Assembly: GCA_040902225.1 (NCBI GenBank)
Contig: JBBDXT010000007.1
Location: 513,112-577,111 of the forward strand
Length of the DNA: 64,000 nt
DNA from: Chloroflexota bacterium
GTDB taxonomy: Bacteria; Chloroflexota; Limnocylindria; QHBO01
Direction: 5' to 3'
The notes under the pieces were generated by a model, which was given only the letters and a program-made list of their open reading frames with translations, did not search any database and was not told the origin of the DNA. The translations under genes were made by a program, and so were the position numbers. This document shows positions 1 to 7,436 of this stretch, piece by piece (the stretch's first letter is position 1; the number at the start of each line of letters is the position of its first letter).

Positions 1-11
1 GAGGCCGTCCC

Positions 12-17
12 TATACT
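12..17 (+). promoter_or_regulatory. -10-like hexamer TATACT, leaderless promoter candidate
   Basis: TATACT lies 7 nt before the GTG start of the PAP2 gene, so transcription would begin at or next to the start codon. No Shine-Dalgarno sequence is present. The -35 region lies outside the window. Confidence 0.4.
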
Positions 18-24
18 ACGCAGC

Positions 25-774
25 GTGCGACGAGCCCCGGACCCCACGAGCCGTTCGATCGCGGCCGCCGAGGCCCCGGATCCTGGCAGCGCGGTTCCCA
101 GTCCCGCCTTCGCGTTCCTGCTGGCGCTGATCGCGCTGCCGAGCCTCTTCTGGCTGGTCACGTTCAAGCGTCTCACCGACCACACGGTGCCGGAAGACTG
201 GCTGATGATGGAGGTCGTCCTGCCCGTCCAGCACTGGGTCATGACCACCGCGCCGCCGCTCGACGCGCTGCTGGTCGGGATCAGCGGCCTTGGCTCCGGC
301 TGGTTCGTGGGCCTTGTCTTCGGGGTCGCCGGTGTGGTGGCGGTGTGGCGGGGCCGGACCGATCTTGCCCTCCTGCTGGCGGCCGGGACGCTCGCCTTCC
401 CGATCGAGTGGGCGCTGAAGTACTTCACCGCCATCCCGGAGATCAGCCTGGCGACGCTGGGGAACGCGATGTTCAACATTGGGGGTATCGGTCTGGATGA
501 CATCGCCGACTTCCCCGCCGGACACGCCCTGCGCGCCACCGTCTTCTACGGCCTGCTCGCGTTCTGCGTGGCGCGGGTCAGCCTGGATCGGCGGCGCGGC
601 ATGATCGCCTATGGCGCGGCGATTGGCCTGATCGGCGCCATCAGCCTGATTCGCCTCTATCTCGGGGCCCACTACCCGATCGACCTGCTCGGCGGCTGGA
701 TGGCGGGCGGCGCACTGCTGGCGGTGATCGTGGCGGTCTACTCCCTGGCGGTGGACTACCGAGTCCCCGCCTGA
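25..774 (+). CDS. PAP2-superfamily membrane phosphatase
   Basis: Predicted integral-membrane phosphatase of the type 2 phosphatidic acid phosphatase family, which dephosphorylates lipid or isoprenoid (pyro)phosphates at the membrane. The 249-residue protein is mostly hydrophobic helices. Two family motifs are visible: FPAGHA with H167, and R210-x5-H216-x3-D220, which is the SRx5Hx3D signature with Ile before the Arg. The first motif (Kx6RP) is not clear; only an isolated K132 stands near the expected place. The GTG start sits 7 nt after TATACT without a Shine-Dalgarno sequence. The stop is 3 nt before the DedA gene, so the two are probably co-transcribed; both families handle membrane lipids. 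The substrate cannot be named from sequence. Confidence 0.8.
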   Translation: MRRAPDPTSRSIAAAEAPDPGSAVPSPAFAFLLALIALPSLFWLVTFKRLTDHTVPEDWLMMEVVLPVQHWVMTTAPPLDALLVGISGLGSGWFVGLVFGVAGVVAVWRGRTDLALLLAAGTLAFPIEWALKYFTAIPEISLATLGNAMFNIGGIGLDDIADFPAGHALRATVFYGLLAFCVARVSLDRRRGMIAYGAAIGLIGAISLIRLYLGAHYPIDLLGGWMAGGALLAVIVAVYSLAVDYRVPA

Positions 775-777
775 CCG

Positions 778-1452
778 ATGCTCGACTTCATCGATCGGAC
801 CATCATCCCCTTCTTCCTGGGCCTGTACGACGCGGTCGGCTACCTGGGGGTGGCGATCGCCATCGCGCTGGAGACCTTTGTGCCGATCATCCCGTCCGAG
901 GTGATCGTGCCGATGGCCGGCTGGAAGGTGAGCCAGTCTGCGTCCGATCCCTCGATCCTCGAACCGCTGACCAATGCGCCGTGGAGCTGGCTGATCGTGC
1001 TGGTGATTGCCACTGTCGGGGCGGTGCTGGGGTCGCTGGCGGGCTACTTGATCGGTGCCTGGGGCGGGCGACCCCTGCTGGACCGATGGGGACGCTACGT
1101 CCACATCAAGCCCGATGACCTCGATCGCGCCGACGCGTGGTTTGCGCGCTACGGGGATCGGGCGGTGTTCTTCGCTCGACTGGTGCCGCTGCTGCGGGCC
1201 TTGATCAACTACCCCGCCGGGGTGGCCCGCATGCCCGTCGGCCGCTTCCTGCTCTTCAGCGCGCTGGGGTCGTTGCCCTGGAACGCAGGTCTGCTGCTCG
1301 GCGGCTACCTGCTCGGGGAAAACTACAAGCGACTGTACGAGGCGGTGCGCCCGTTCGAGCTCGTTATCTACGTCATCGTGGTGGTGGGCATGGTGTATGT
1401 CATCTACCGCTGGCTGCGGGCTCGAGGGGGGACCGACCAGGTCATTGCGTGA
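778..1452 (+). CDS. DedA family (VTT/SNARE-associated) membrane protein
   Basis: A 224-residue DedA-family protein; members act in the cytoplasmic membrane and several are linked to flipping undecaprenyl phosphate or phospholipids. Visible family features are the early ETFVPIIPSEV segment (the E-x-x-x-P-x-x-P-S-E pattern), a glycine-rich helix near residue 85, the RYGDRAVFFARLVPLLRAL block and the YPAGVARMP turn around residues 120-150, followed by hydrophobic helices. It begins 3 nt after the PAP2-type gene, which suggests a shared transcript and related lipid-carrier roles. Family assignment is secure; the substrate is inference. Confidence 0.88.
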   Translation: MLDFIDRTIIPFFLGLYDAVGYLGVAIAIALETFVPIIPSEVIVPMAGWKVSQSASDPSILEPLTNAPWSWLIVLVIATVGAVLGSLAGYLIGAWGGRPLLDRWGRYVHIKPDDLDRADAWFARYGDRAVFFARLVPLLRALINYPAGVARMPVGRFLLFSALGSLPWNAGLLLGGYLLGENYKRLYEAVRPFELVIYVIVVVGMVYVIYRWLRARGGTDQVIA

Positions 1453-1732
1453 TCCGCGGTGCGCGGGGGTTAACGGGCGAGCTTGGCCTCCCGTCGCGAC
1501 CGCGACTTCGCCCGGCTAATTCTCTGACGCGGGGGCTTATGCCCAATCATGGGCGCAGATTCGGCGGACGGCGCCTTCAATTCTCGGGCTGTGAGGAATG
1601 ACTAGACCTGCATCCCTTGCGCGGCACATTGCTCTCCGAGGGCGAGAAATAGGCGTGGACGTTGGGGGGCTGCACCTGGCTGCTTGACCGCCAGGTGCGC
1701 AGCGTGCACGCTGGCGTCAACTGAACGATTCA
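1453..1732 (+). other. Non-coding stretch upstream of the FMN riboswitch
   Basis: No convincing gene. The only structures seen lie at its 3' end: a 9-bp inverted repeat (arms 1672-1680 and 1690-1698, 9-nt loop) and a perfect 14-bp palindrome at 1700-1713. The first could be a terminator for the PAP2-dedA transcript, although it has no T-run. Either could be an operator for the importer operon promoter. Confidence 0.5.
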
Positions 1733-1924
1733 TCGCCTTCGGGGCGGGGTGAAAGTCCCCACCGGCGGTCGGCTCGCTGAGGCGAGCCAGCCCGCGAACC
1801 CCATCAGGCCCTGACGCCGAGGAGCGGCTGACGGGGCGAACCTGACGGGGCCGACCTGACCCGGCGAGCGCAAAGCTCGCAGGCAGACAGGGCCGACGGT
1901 CACAGTCCGGATGGGAGAAGGCGA
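1733..1924 (+). promoter_or_regulatory. FMN riboswitch (RFN element)
   Basis: The conserved RFN core is present in order: TTCGGGGCGGGGTGAAAG, CCCACCGGCGGT, the AGCCCGCGA block, and near the 3' end CAGTCCGGATGGGAGAAG. Closing stem P1 is a perfect 8-bp pairing between 1733-1740 (TCGCCTTC) and 1917-1924 (GAAGGCGA). This RNA class binds flavin mononucleotide and turns off downstream riboflavin genes. About 130 nt separate it from the ATPase start. That stretch holds a strong GGCGCGC/GCGCGCC hairpin at 1961-1978 but no T-run, so control may act on translation rather than termination. Confidence 0.95.
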
Positions 1925-2054
1925 CCGCGAGGCGCTCTCCGACGCATCGACGAAGCCGATGGCGCGCGCGTGCGCGCCCGACGCACGTCGAGCCACGAGA
2001 GCCCGCGGCCGAGCCCCGCGCGCGATGCCAGGACGGCGTCAGCGGGAGCGAACG

Positions 2055-2900
2055 ATGATCAGCGAGGCGGCGACGAAACCGGCGGAGGCGCCGATGCCTT
2101 CCGGCATGCCCGTCCGCCTCGAGGGCGTGAGCGTCCAGTTCCCCGAGGCATCGGGCATGGTTGAGGCGCTGCGAGACCTCACCCTCGGCATCCCTGCGGG
2201 CAGCCTGACCGTGATCATCGGTCCCAATGGCTGCGGCAAGAGCACCCTCCTGCGAGTCATTGCCGGGCTGTTGCCACCAGCCGCCGGCCGAGTTCTGATC
2301 GGCGAGGGATCAGCCGCCGGGCCGCGAGCCGGTGACGGGCGGGTCGGCCTTGCGTTCCAGCAGCCGCGCCTGCTGCCGTGGCTGTCGACCCTCGACAACG
2401 TCACGCTGCCGCTCACCCTGGCCGGCGCCCCGGCCGTCGAAGCAAGGCAACGCGCGCAAGAAGCACTCGAACGCGTGGGGCTGGCGGAGGCTGCGGAGCT
2501 TCGGCCGGCGCAGCTCTCGGGCGGGATGGCACAGCGAGCGGGACTGGCTCGAGCCCTGATCACCGACCCGCCGATCCTCCTGCTGGACGAGCCGTTCAGC
2601 GCGCTCGACGCCCTCACCCGCGAGGGATTCGACGGCGAGCTGCAGCGCCTCTGGATGGACCGCCCGCGAACGGTGGTCCTGGTGACGCACTCCGTGAGCG
2701 AAGCGGTCCGCATGGCCGATCGAATCGTGGTCATGACAGCGCGACCGGGCAGAGTGGCCCAGATCATCCCGGTCGAGCTGCCACGGCCGCGGCCAGCGAC
2801 GCTCTCCGGAGACCCAGCGGCCGCGAGCATCGACGCCGCGACCCGCACAGCGCTGGCGGAGGTCCATCCGCCGGAGCTGACGCCGTGGCTCGATCGATGA
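2055..2900 (+). CDS. ABC transporter ATPase, predicted riboflavin/flavin-precursor importer
   Basis: ATP-binding subunit of an ABC importer, 281 residues. Walker A GPNGCGKST is at 56-64, the signature LSGGM at 154-158, Walker B LLDEP at about 176-180 and the switch histidine H212 in VTHSVSEAV. It resembles the ATPases of nitrate/taurine/HMP-type importers that pair with NMT1-like binding proteins. The start is ATG 2055, 6 nt after GGGAG; an upstream in-frame ATG at 1911 lies inside the riboswitch and is rejected. The stop overlaps the permease start (ATGA). The FMN riboswitch directly upstream makes a flavin-related substrate the best prediction. Confidence 0.88.
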   Translation: MISEAATKPAEAPMPSGMPVRLEGVSVQFPEASGMVEALRDLTLGIPAGSLTVIIGPNGCGKSTLLRVIAGLLPPAAGRVLIGEGSAAGPRAGDGRVGLAFQQPRLLPWLSTLDNVTLPLTLAGAPAVEARQRAQEALERVGLAEAAELRPAQLSGGMAQRAGLARALITDPPILLLDEPFSALDALTREGFDGELQRLWMDRPRTVVLVTHSVSEAVRMADRIVVMTARPGRVAQIIPVELPRPRPATLSGDPAAASIDAATRTALAEVHPPELTPWLDR

Positions 2901-3640
2901 GAAGCCTCGCCACGACTCTCATCTCGCTCGCAGCCTTCCTGGTTGCCTGGAAGGTGCTCACCGTCGTGACCGGCACGCCCGACTACATCCTCCCCGCGCC
3001 CGAGGTGGTGGCTGAGCGCGCCGTGCGCGCCATCGGCTCAGGACTGCTCTGGGAGCACACCGCCGTGACCCTCTCCGAGATCCTGCTGGGTCTCGTGGTC
3101 GGAGCTGCGTCAGCGATCGCCGTGGGAACCGCCCTGGGCAAGAGCGTGGTGATCGAGCGGGTCCTCTCGCCGTATATCGTCGCGGCCCAGTCGGTGCCGA
3201 TCCTGGCGCTGGCCCCGCTGCTCGACATCTGGTTCGGCGGCGGCCTCTTGGCGCGAGTGCTGATCTGCGCCCTTATCGTCTTCTTCCCGATCGCCATCGC
3301 CACGATGGTCGGCATCCGCTCGGCCGATCCGTTGCTGGTCGAGCTGTTCCGTTCGCTGGGCGCGACAGCGGGCCAGCGGACCACCCGGCTGGAGATTCCC
3401 TCAGCCCTCCCCGTCATCTTCGGCGGCCTGCGGGTGGGAGTGACCCTGGCCGTCATCGGCGCCGTCGTGGCCGAATGGGCTGGTGCCGGCAGCGGCCTCG
3501 GCGTCCTGATCAACATTGCCGACCAGGGGCTCTTCGACACCCCTCTCATGTTCGTCGCTCTCGCCACCCTTGCGATCATCGGCATCGGCCTGCACGGGCT
3601 GGTCGTGCTAGTCGAGCGCCGTCTCGTCGTGCAACCGTAA
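2897..3640 (+). CDS. ribX: ABC transporter permease, predicted riboflavin importer (RibX-like)
   Basis: Membrane-spanning subunit (247 residues) of the same importer, in the BPD_transp_1 family. It has a signal-anchor-like N-terminus and about six hydrophobic helices. The cytoplasmic EAA-type loop that docks on the ATPase runs from the FRSLGATAGQ segment to LEIPSALPVI around residues 155-180. Its ATG overlaps the ATPase stop codon, so translation is probably coupled. FMN-riboswitch-linked importers of this architecture, RibXY, have been described in Chloroflexota. The symbol rests on that context and not on a substrate-specific motif. Confidence 0.8.
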   Translation: MRSLATTLISLAAFLVAWKVLTVVTGTPDYILPAPEVVAERAVRAIGSGLLWEHTAVTLSEILLGLVVGAASAIAVGTALGKSVVIERVLSPYIVAAQSVPILALAPLLDIWFGGGLLARVLICALIVFFPIAIATMVGIRSADPLLVELFRSLGATAGQRTTRLEIPSALPVIFGGLRVGVTLAVIGAVVAEWAGAGSGLGVLINIADQGLFDTPLMFVALATLAIIGIGLHGLVVLVERRLVVQP

Positions 3641-3653
3641 GAAAGGAAGACCG

Positions 3654-4625
3654 ATGTCTCCGCGCCGCCTCCTCCTGCCGCTGATCGTCCTGATGCTGGT
3701 CGCCTGCCAGAACGCGGGTACGTCCTCGCCATCCGTGGCCCTCAGACCGGTCACGCTGCTGCTCGGCTTCCGGCCTGACGTGCAGTTCGCCCCCTTCTAC
3801 CTCGCCCAGCGGGCCGGCTACTTCGCGGATGCGGGCCTGGACGTGAGCATCGAGTTCAAGGACGCGAGTGACGTTCTCGTCCTGGTGGCCGATGGACAGG
3901 CCGAGTTCGGGGTGGCCGACGCCACTGACGTCATGATCGGCCGAACTTCGGGCATCCCCGTGAAGTACATCTCCACGCTGTACGACCACTTCCCGGTGGC
4001 CCTCATCGGACCTCGCGGCTCCGTGCCCTCCGAACCGGCCGAGCTAGCCGGCATGCGAATCGGCACACCGGGAGAGTTTGGCTCGTCGTGGCACGCGCTC
4101 CTGGCACTTCTCGACGCCGGCGGAATGACTCCCGACGACGTGGTGATCCGCGGCTACCCGCAGTTCAACCAGGTCCAGGGGCTGCTGAACGGGGACGTCG
4201 ACATGATCACCGGCTTCCGCAATAACGAGCCGCTGCGCCTCGAGGGCGAAGGGATGGCGGTCGATTTGCTGACCCTGGACGACCTCGCTCCGCTGCCCGG
4301 CCCGGGGCTGATCGCGGGGGACGATCTCCTCGCCAGCGACCCGGCCTTGGCGACCGAGTTCGCCAGGGCGATCATTCGTGCGCTAGTGGCCATTGCCGCG
4401 AACCCGGAGGTGGGACTGGATGCGGCCGTCGCTGCGGTGCCGGCGATCGGCGAGGACCGGGCGACGGCGTTCGCCGTGCTGGAGGCGACCGTGGAGCTCT
4501 GGAGTCAGGACGGGGCGATCGACACGTCGGTCTGGACGAGCGGCTACGAAACGATGCTGCGACTCGGCTTCATCGACGGCTCGGTGCCGCTCGATGACAT
4601 GATCGAGGCCATCGCCTCGCCCTGA
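3654..4625 (+). CDS. ribY: NMT1-like substrate-binding lipoprotein, predicted riboflavin binding (RibY-like)
   Basis: Substrate-binding component of 323 residues. The N-terminus is a lipoprotein signal ending in the lipobox LVAC with Cys18. The mature part begins with a typical NMT1/THI5-like fold (VTLLLGFRPDVQFAPFY, then AGYFADAGLDV), the family that binds HMP, riboflavin and similar heterocycles. AAGGA lies 6-11 nt before ATG 3654. It closes the riboswitch-controlled three-gene operon and ends 4 bp from the convergent folD stop. Riboflavin is the likely ligand because of the upstream FMN riboswitch; thiamine precursors are less likely. Confidence 0.82.
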   Translation: MSPRRLLLPLIVLMLVACQNAGTSSPSVALRPVTLLLGFRPDVQFAPFYLAQRAGYFADAGLDVSIEFKDASDVLVLVADGQAEFGVADATDVMIGRTSGIPVKYISTLYDHFPVALIGPRGSVPSEPAELAGMRIGTPGEFGSSWHALLALLDAGGMTPDDVVIRGYPQFNQVQGLLNGDVDMITGFRNNEPLRLEGEGMAVDLLTLDDLAPLPGPGLIAGDDLLASDPALATEFARAIIRALVAIAANPEVGLDAAVAAVPAIGEDRATAFAVLEATVELWSQDGAIDTSVWTSGYETMLRLGFIDGSVPLDDMIEAIASP

Positions 4626-4629
4626 TCGA

Positions 4630-5544
4630 TCAGCGATCCGATTTGGTCGGAGCTCGCTCCGGGAGGGCGTATCGGTCGAGTGCGGGCTCGTCGGATGACT
4701 CGGCCCGCTCAGCGGCATCGACCGTCTGCTGCAAAAGCATCATGGTCGTGACCGGGCCAACCCCACCCGGCACGGGGGTGATGGCGCTGACCACCGGCCG
4801 CACCGCGGCGAAGTCGACGTCGCCCACGATCCCGTCCGGCGTGGTGTTGATGCCGCAGTCGATCACCACCGCCGAGCGATTCACCATCTCGGCTCGAACC
4901 AGGTGCGGCACGCCGGCGGCGACCACCAGGATCTCCGCTCGTCGCGTCTCGCGGGCCAGGTTGCGGGTCCGGCGATGGCAGATCTGCACGGTCGCGTCGG
5001 CGGCCAGCAACAGGGCCGCGGCGGGCCGTCCCACGACCGCGGAGCGACCGACCACCACGGCGCGCTTGCCCGCGATCGGGATCCCATAGCTGCGCAGGAT
5101 GGCCATCACCGCCAGCGCCGTGGCCGGCACGAAGGTCCGCTCGCCGCGCGCGATGCGGCCGGCATTGAGCGGCGTGGCGCCGTCCACATCCTTCACCGGG
5201 TCGATCAACTCCACCACGGCTGCCGCGTCGAGGTGGGCAGGCACCGGCTGGGCGATCACGATGCCGGCGATGCTCGGGTCGCGGCTCAGGGCGCCGATGC
5301 GCGCTGAAAGGTCGGAGAGCGCCACCCCCTCCGGCGGGGCGATCTCGAACGCGTCGACGCCCACGCTGCGAGCCGCGCGCCACACGCTCGCCGCATAGAC
5401 CGCGGACGGGCCCCGTGCGTCGAGCCGGACGATCGCCAGGCGAGGCGTGGCCCCCGTCCGCTCATGCAGTTCGGCGATGCGGTCCGAGAGGTCGCGCCAC
5501 AGGCGGGATGCGACGGTCCGGCCGTCGAGGATCTTGGCCGTCAT
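4630..5544 (-). CDS. folD: FolD-type methylene-THF dehydrogenase, cyclohydrolase residues lost
   Basis: Methylenetetrahydrofolate dehydrogenase/cyclohydrolase family, 304 residues, cytoplasmic. Recognisable parts are DVDG (119-122), the Rossmann segment GKRAVVVGRSAVVGRP and the C-terminal PVPGGVGPVTTMMLL. Using E. coli numbering, which aligns without gaps here, Tyr50 and Asp121 are kept. The catalytic Lys54 is Val54, Gln98 is Ala98, and the usual PCTP is PATA. Lys and Gln at these positions are needed mainly for the cyclohydrolase step, so this enzyme may be a monofunctional dehydrogenase. The gene directly upstream, overlapping by ATGA, is a separate cyclohydrolase-family gene (fchA), which fits that reading. 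Loss of all activity is the alternative. Confidence 0.85.
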   Translation of the reverse strand: MTAKILDGRTVASRLWRDLSDRIAELHERTGATPRLAIVRLDARGPSAVYAASVWRAARSVGVDAFEIAPPEGVALSDLSARIGALSRDPSIAGIVIAQPVPAHLDAAAVVELIDPVKDVDGATPLNAGRIARGERTFVPATALAVMAILRSYGIPIAGKRAVVVGRSAVVGRPAAALLLAADATVQICHRRTRNLARETRRAEILVVAAGVPHLVRAEMVNRSAVVIDCGINTTPDGIVGDVDFAAVRPVVSAITPVPGGVGPVTTMMLLQQTVDAAERAESSDEPALDRYALPERAPTKSDR

Positions 5545-6191
5545 TTGGCCGCCAGCCGCTCGTCCACGGCAGCCAGCGCCGCCTGCTCGCCCGTCGTGGC
5601 CAACGCCTCGAGACGTGCGATCTCGGCGGGCGCCGACTCGCGCAACGGGTCGTCATCGGCGAGGTAGGGAAGGTTGATGCGGACGTTGAGGAGCGCGCCG
5701 CGCAGCCCCGCCGCGGCCAGCTGGGCGGCCACACCCGCATCGCTGGCCGCGTTGCGATTCCCAATCGGTGCGATCCGCTCGGCCAGGTCGAGGACCTCCG
5801 AGGCGACCACCGCGGCACGCAAGGGGATTCGTGCCGCTTCCGTCATGGCCCCCTGCAGGGCGCCGGTACGTGCCGTGCGCTCCGCCTCCGAGTCCTTCGG
5901 CATGTGGCGAGCGCGGACAACTGCGTCGTAGGCAGTGGCGTCCTCCTGGGCCAGGCTGAGCAGCTCGGCCTTGCGGTCCAGGGCATCGAAGCGCAGGTGC
6001 CTGACGGTCGCTTCGTGTTCGGCGTAGGCCGGACGGCCGATCGTCAGCTCCGCCACCATCGCGACCAGGGCGGCGCCCATGGCGGCCGTCAGCGCGGCGG
6101 CGCTGCCGCCACCGGGGACCGGATCGCTGCTCCCCAGGCGCTCAAGAAACTCGTGCAGGGGAAGGTCGGTGAGTTGGGTGGAATCGCCCAT
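5541..6191 (-). CDS. fchA: Methenyl-THF cyclohydrolase / formimino-THF cyclodeaminase (FchA family)
   Basis: Cyclodeaminase/cyclohydrolase family (FTCD_C), 216 residues, all-helical. It interconverts 5,10-methenyl-THF and 10-formyl-THF, or deaminates 5-formimino-THF. Evidence is the N-terminal DLPLHEFLERLGS, the glycine-rich PVPGGGSAAALTAAMGAAL at about 24-42, and the C-terminal ARLEALATTGEQAA region. ATG 6191 was chosen because it starts at the family's usual N-terminus; the frame stays open about 290 nt further upstream without resembling protein. Its stop overlaps the folD start, so the pair forms one translational unit. It probably supplies the hydrolase step that the neighbouring FolD seems to have lost. 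Confidence 0.85.
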   Translation of the reverse strand: MGDSTQLTDLPLHEFLERLGSSDPVPGGGSAAALTAAMGAALVAMVAELTIGRPAYAEHEATVRHLRFDALDRKAELLSLAQEDATAYDAVVRARHMPKDSEAERTARTGALQGAMTEAARIPLRAAVVASEVLDLAERIAPIGNRNAASDAGVAAQLAAAGLRGALLNVRINLPYLADDDPLRESAPAEIARLEALATTGEQAALAAVDERLAAK

Positions 6192-6266
6192 CGGCGAGCT
6201 GCCTCGTGTGGTCTTCGGACGCCCGCACGGCGCCCGCGGGCGAGCCTTGCCTCGGATTGTACGGGC

Positions 6267-6272
6267 TAGACT
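6267..6272 (+). promoter_or_regulatory. -10-like hexamer TAGACT, leaderless promoter candidate
   Basis: TAGACT ends 9 nt before the ATG of the formyltransferase-like gene, with no Shine-Dalgarno sequence between. No good -35 hexamer is visible. Confidence 0.4.
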
Positions 6273-6281
6273 CCGAACCGC

Positions 6282-7130
6282 ATGAAGCAGGTGGGCTGGC
6301 GCATCGCGCTCATCACGACCGTGCCGCCCGTGGCCGCGGCATTTGTTCCCACACTGCGCGAGCTCGGCCATGACCCGGTCGCCATCATCAGCGCTCGCCG
6401 GCGGCAGCCTACACCGCCCGGTCGCGAGCCGATGGGCGACGAGACCGCGCCCCCTGGCCTCGACGTGCTGCTGGCGCACGACAAGTGGTCGGTCGAGCCG
6501 CTCCTGCGCGCCAGCCGCCCGGACCTGGCGCTGTGCTGGGGATTCCCGTGGCGCATTCCGCAGGGGGCGCTGGATGTGCCCCCGCTCGGTTCAGTCAACT
6601 GCCACCCCGGCATGCTGCCCCGCCATCGCGGCCCGATCCCGCTGGCCTGGGCCTTCCGCGATGGAGACGCGCAGTTCGGCGTGACCTGGCATCGGATGGA
6701 CTCGGAGCTCGACACCGGTCCGATCCTGGCCCAGGCCCCGGTGCCGATGCTCGACGACGACTATGGCATCGACGTGGTCGGTCCGCGCATGGGCGCGGTG
6801 GCGCTCAGCCTGTTGCCGGAAGTCTTCGCCCGCATCGCGGCCGGCGACCCCGGCGACCCGCAGCCGACCGAGGGGGTCACCTGGGCCGGCCATTTCGGCG
6901 AGGACTACGCGACCGTCGACTGGTCCCAGTCTGCGCGACAGATCCACGACCAGGCGCGCGCCTGGGCCTTCACGTTCGGCCTGTCGCCGGTGGTTGGCCC
7001 CATCGCCGAACTGGATGGTAAGCGGGTCCGCTTGGTCCGCACATCTCTCAGCGACCCGGGCGGCGACGCTCGGCGCGTTGAAGCCGGCGACGGGCCGCTC
7101 TGGATCGTTGAGGCCGAGCCCTTGGACTGA
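6282..7130 (+). CDS. Formyltransferase family protein, Fmt-like
   Basis: Formyl-transferase fold using 10-formyl-THF, 282 residues. The catalytic triad aligns with E. coli methionyl-tRNA formyltransferase at the same numbers: N106 and H108 in NCHPGMLPRHRGP, and D144 in GVTWHRMDSELDTG. The usual SLLP is GMLP, and a C-terminal domain is present but short (Fmt is usually about 310 residues). It may be the cell's Fmt or a paralogue that formylates another amine. It starts opposite fchA-folD, in a small one-carbon neighbourhood, and ends 6 bp from the convergent SOS-controlled small gene. Confidence 0.72.
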   Translation: MKQVGWRIALITTVPPVAAAFVPTLRELGHDPVAIISARRRQPTPPGREPMGDETAPPGLDVLLAHDKWSVEPLLRASRPDLALCWGFPWRIPQGALDVPPLGSVNCHPGMLPRHRGPIPLAWAFRDGDAQFGVTWHRMDSELDTGPILAQAPVPMLDDDYGIDVVGPRMGAVALSLLPEVFARIAAGDPGDPQPTEGVTWAGHFGEDYATVDWSQSARQIHDQARAWAFTFGLSPVVGPIAELDGKRVRLVRTSLSDPGGDARRVEAGDGPLWIVEAEPLD

Positions 7131-7136
7131 GGCTCC

Positions 7137-7397
7137 CTACGCTGCCTCGTCGAGTGCGTCCACGAACCAGCGCCGGCGCCGTCCATCGAACACGACCGAA
7201 GCCTGGCCCGCATCGGTCTCGACCAGGTAGGTGATGCGCGGGCCGCGATCAGCGGGGTAGGCCGCGGTCTCGTCGCGCATCACGTCAAGCCCGGTTACGG
7301 TCAGCTGTCGGCCACCGACCCGGACGGTCGAGGGCCTTGCGAGTCGCCGGTCCCACTGCACGCGTGCCGGGGTCGGCGTGATCTTGGTGAGCGCCAT
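7137..7397 (-). CDS. Small SOS-controlled protein of unknown function
   Basis: A basic, hydrophilic 86-residue protein with no membrane segment, ending FDGRRRRWFVDALDEAA. It is predicted to be mostly beta-strand. ATG 7397 is preferred, with AAGGAG 11 nt upstream; GTG 7406 would be only 2 nt from it. The gene follows dinB on the same strand but has its own promoter with two LexA boxes (7437-7488), so it should be induced by DNA damage both independently and by read-through from lexA-dinB. It loosely resembles small domains found next to Y-family polymerases in Actinobacteria (DUF6504-type), which is only an impression. Function is unknown. Confidence 0.75.
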   Translation of the reverse strand: MALTKITPTPARVQWDRRLARPSTVRVGGRQLTVTGLDVMRDETAAYPADRGPRITYLVETDAGQASVVFDGRRRRWFVDALDEAA

Positions 7398-7436
7398 CGG
7401 TTCCACAACTCCTTCACGCCGCCTGCCGCAGGCACC

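Noticed and set aside
16-1104. Long open frame opposite the PAP2 and DedA genes
   Set aside because: Its translation is Arg/Gln/His/Asp-rich low-complexity sequence with no domain, while the plus strand has two recognisable membrane protein families. High GC makes such antisense frames common, for instance at 15631-17427, 10618-11823 and 53418-55232.
1137-1601. Overlapping plus-strand frame in the DedA gene and the following gap
   Set aside because: Its first two-thirds are a shifted reading of dedA, and the remainder has no start signal or protein-like composition.
1961-1978. GGCGCGC/GCGCGCC hairpin as intrinsic terminator of the riboswitch
   Set aside because: No T-run follows. It may be part of the expression platform, but a terminator call is not supported.
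1911-2054. In-frame upstream ATG for the ABC ATPase
   Set aside because: It lies inside the riboswitch 3' end, and the extra residues are Arg/Ala-rich and unlike any ATPase. ATG 2055 has a good Shine-Dalgarno.
4623-4632. Palindrome TGATCGATCA between convergent genes as a terminator
   Set aside because: The arms are contiguous with no room for a loop, and the sequence is explained by the two stop codons.
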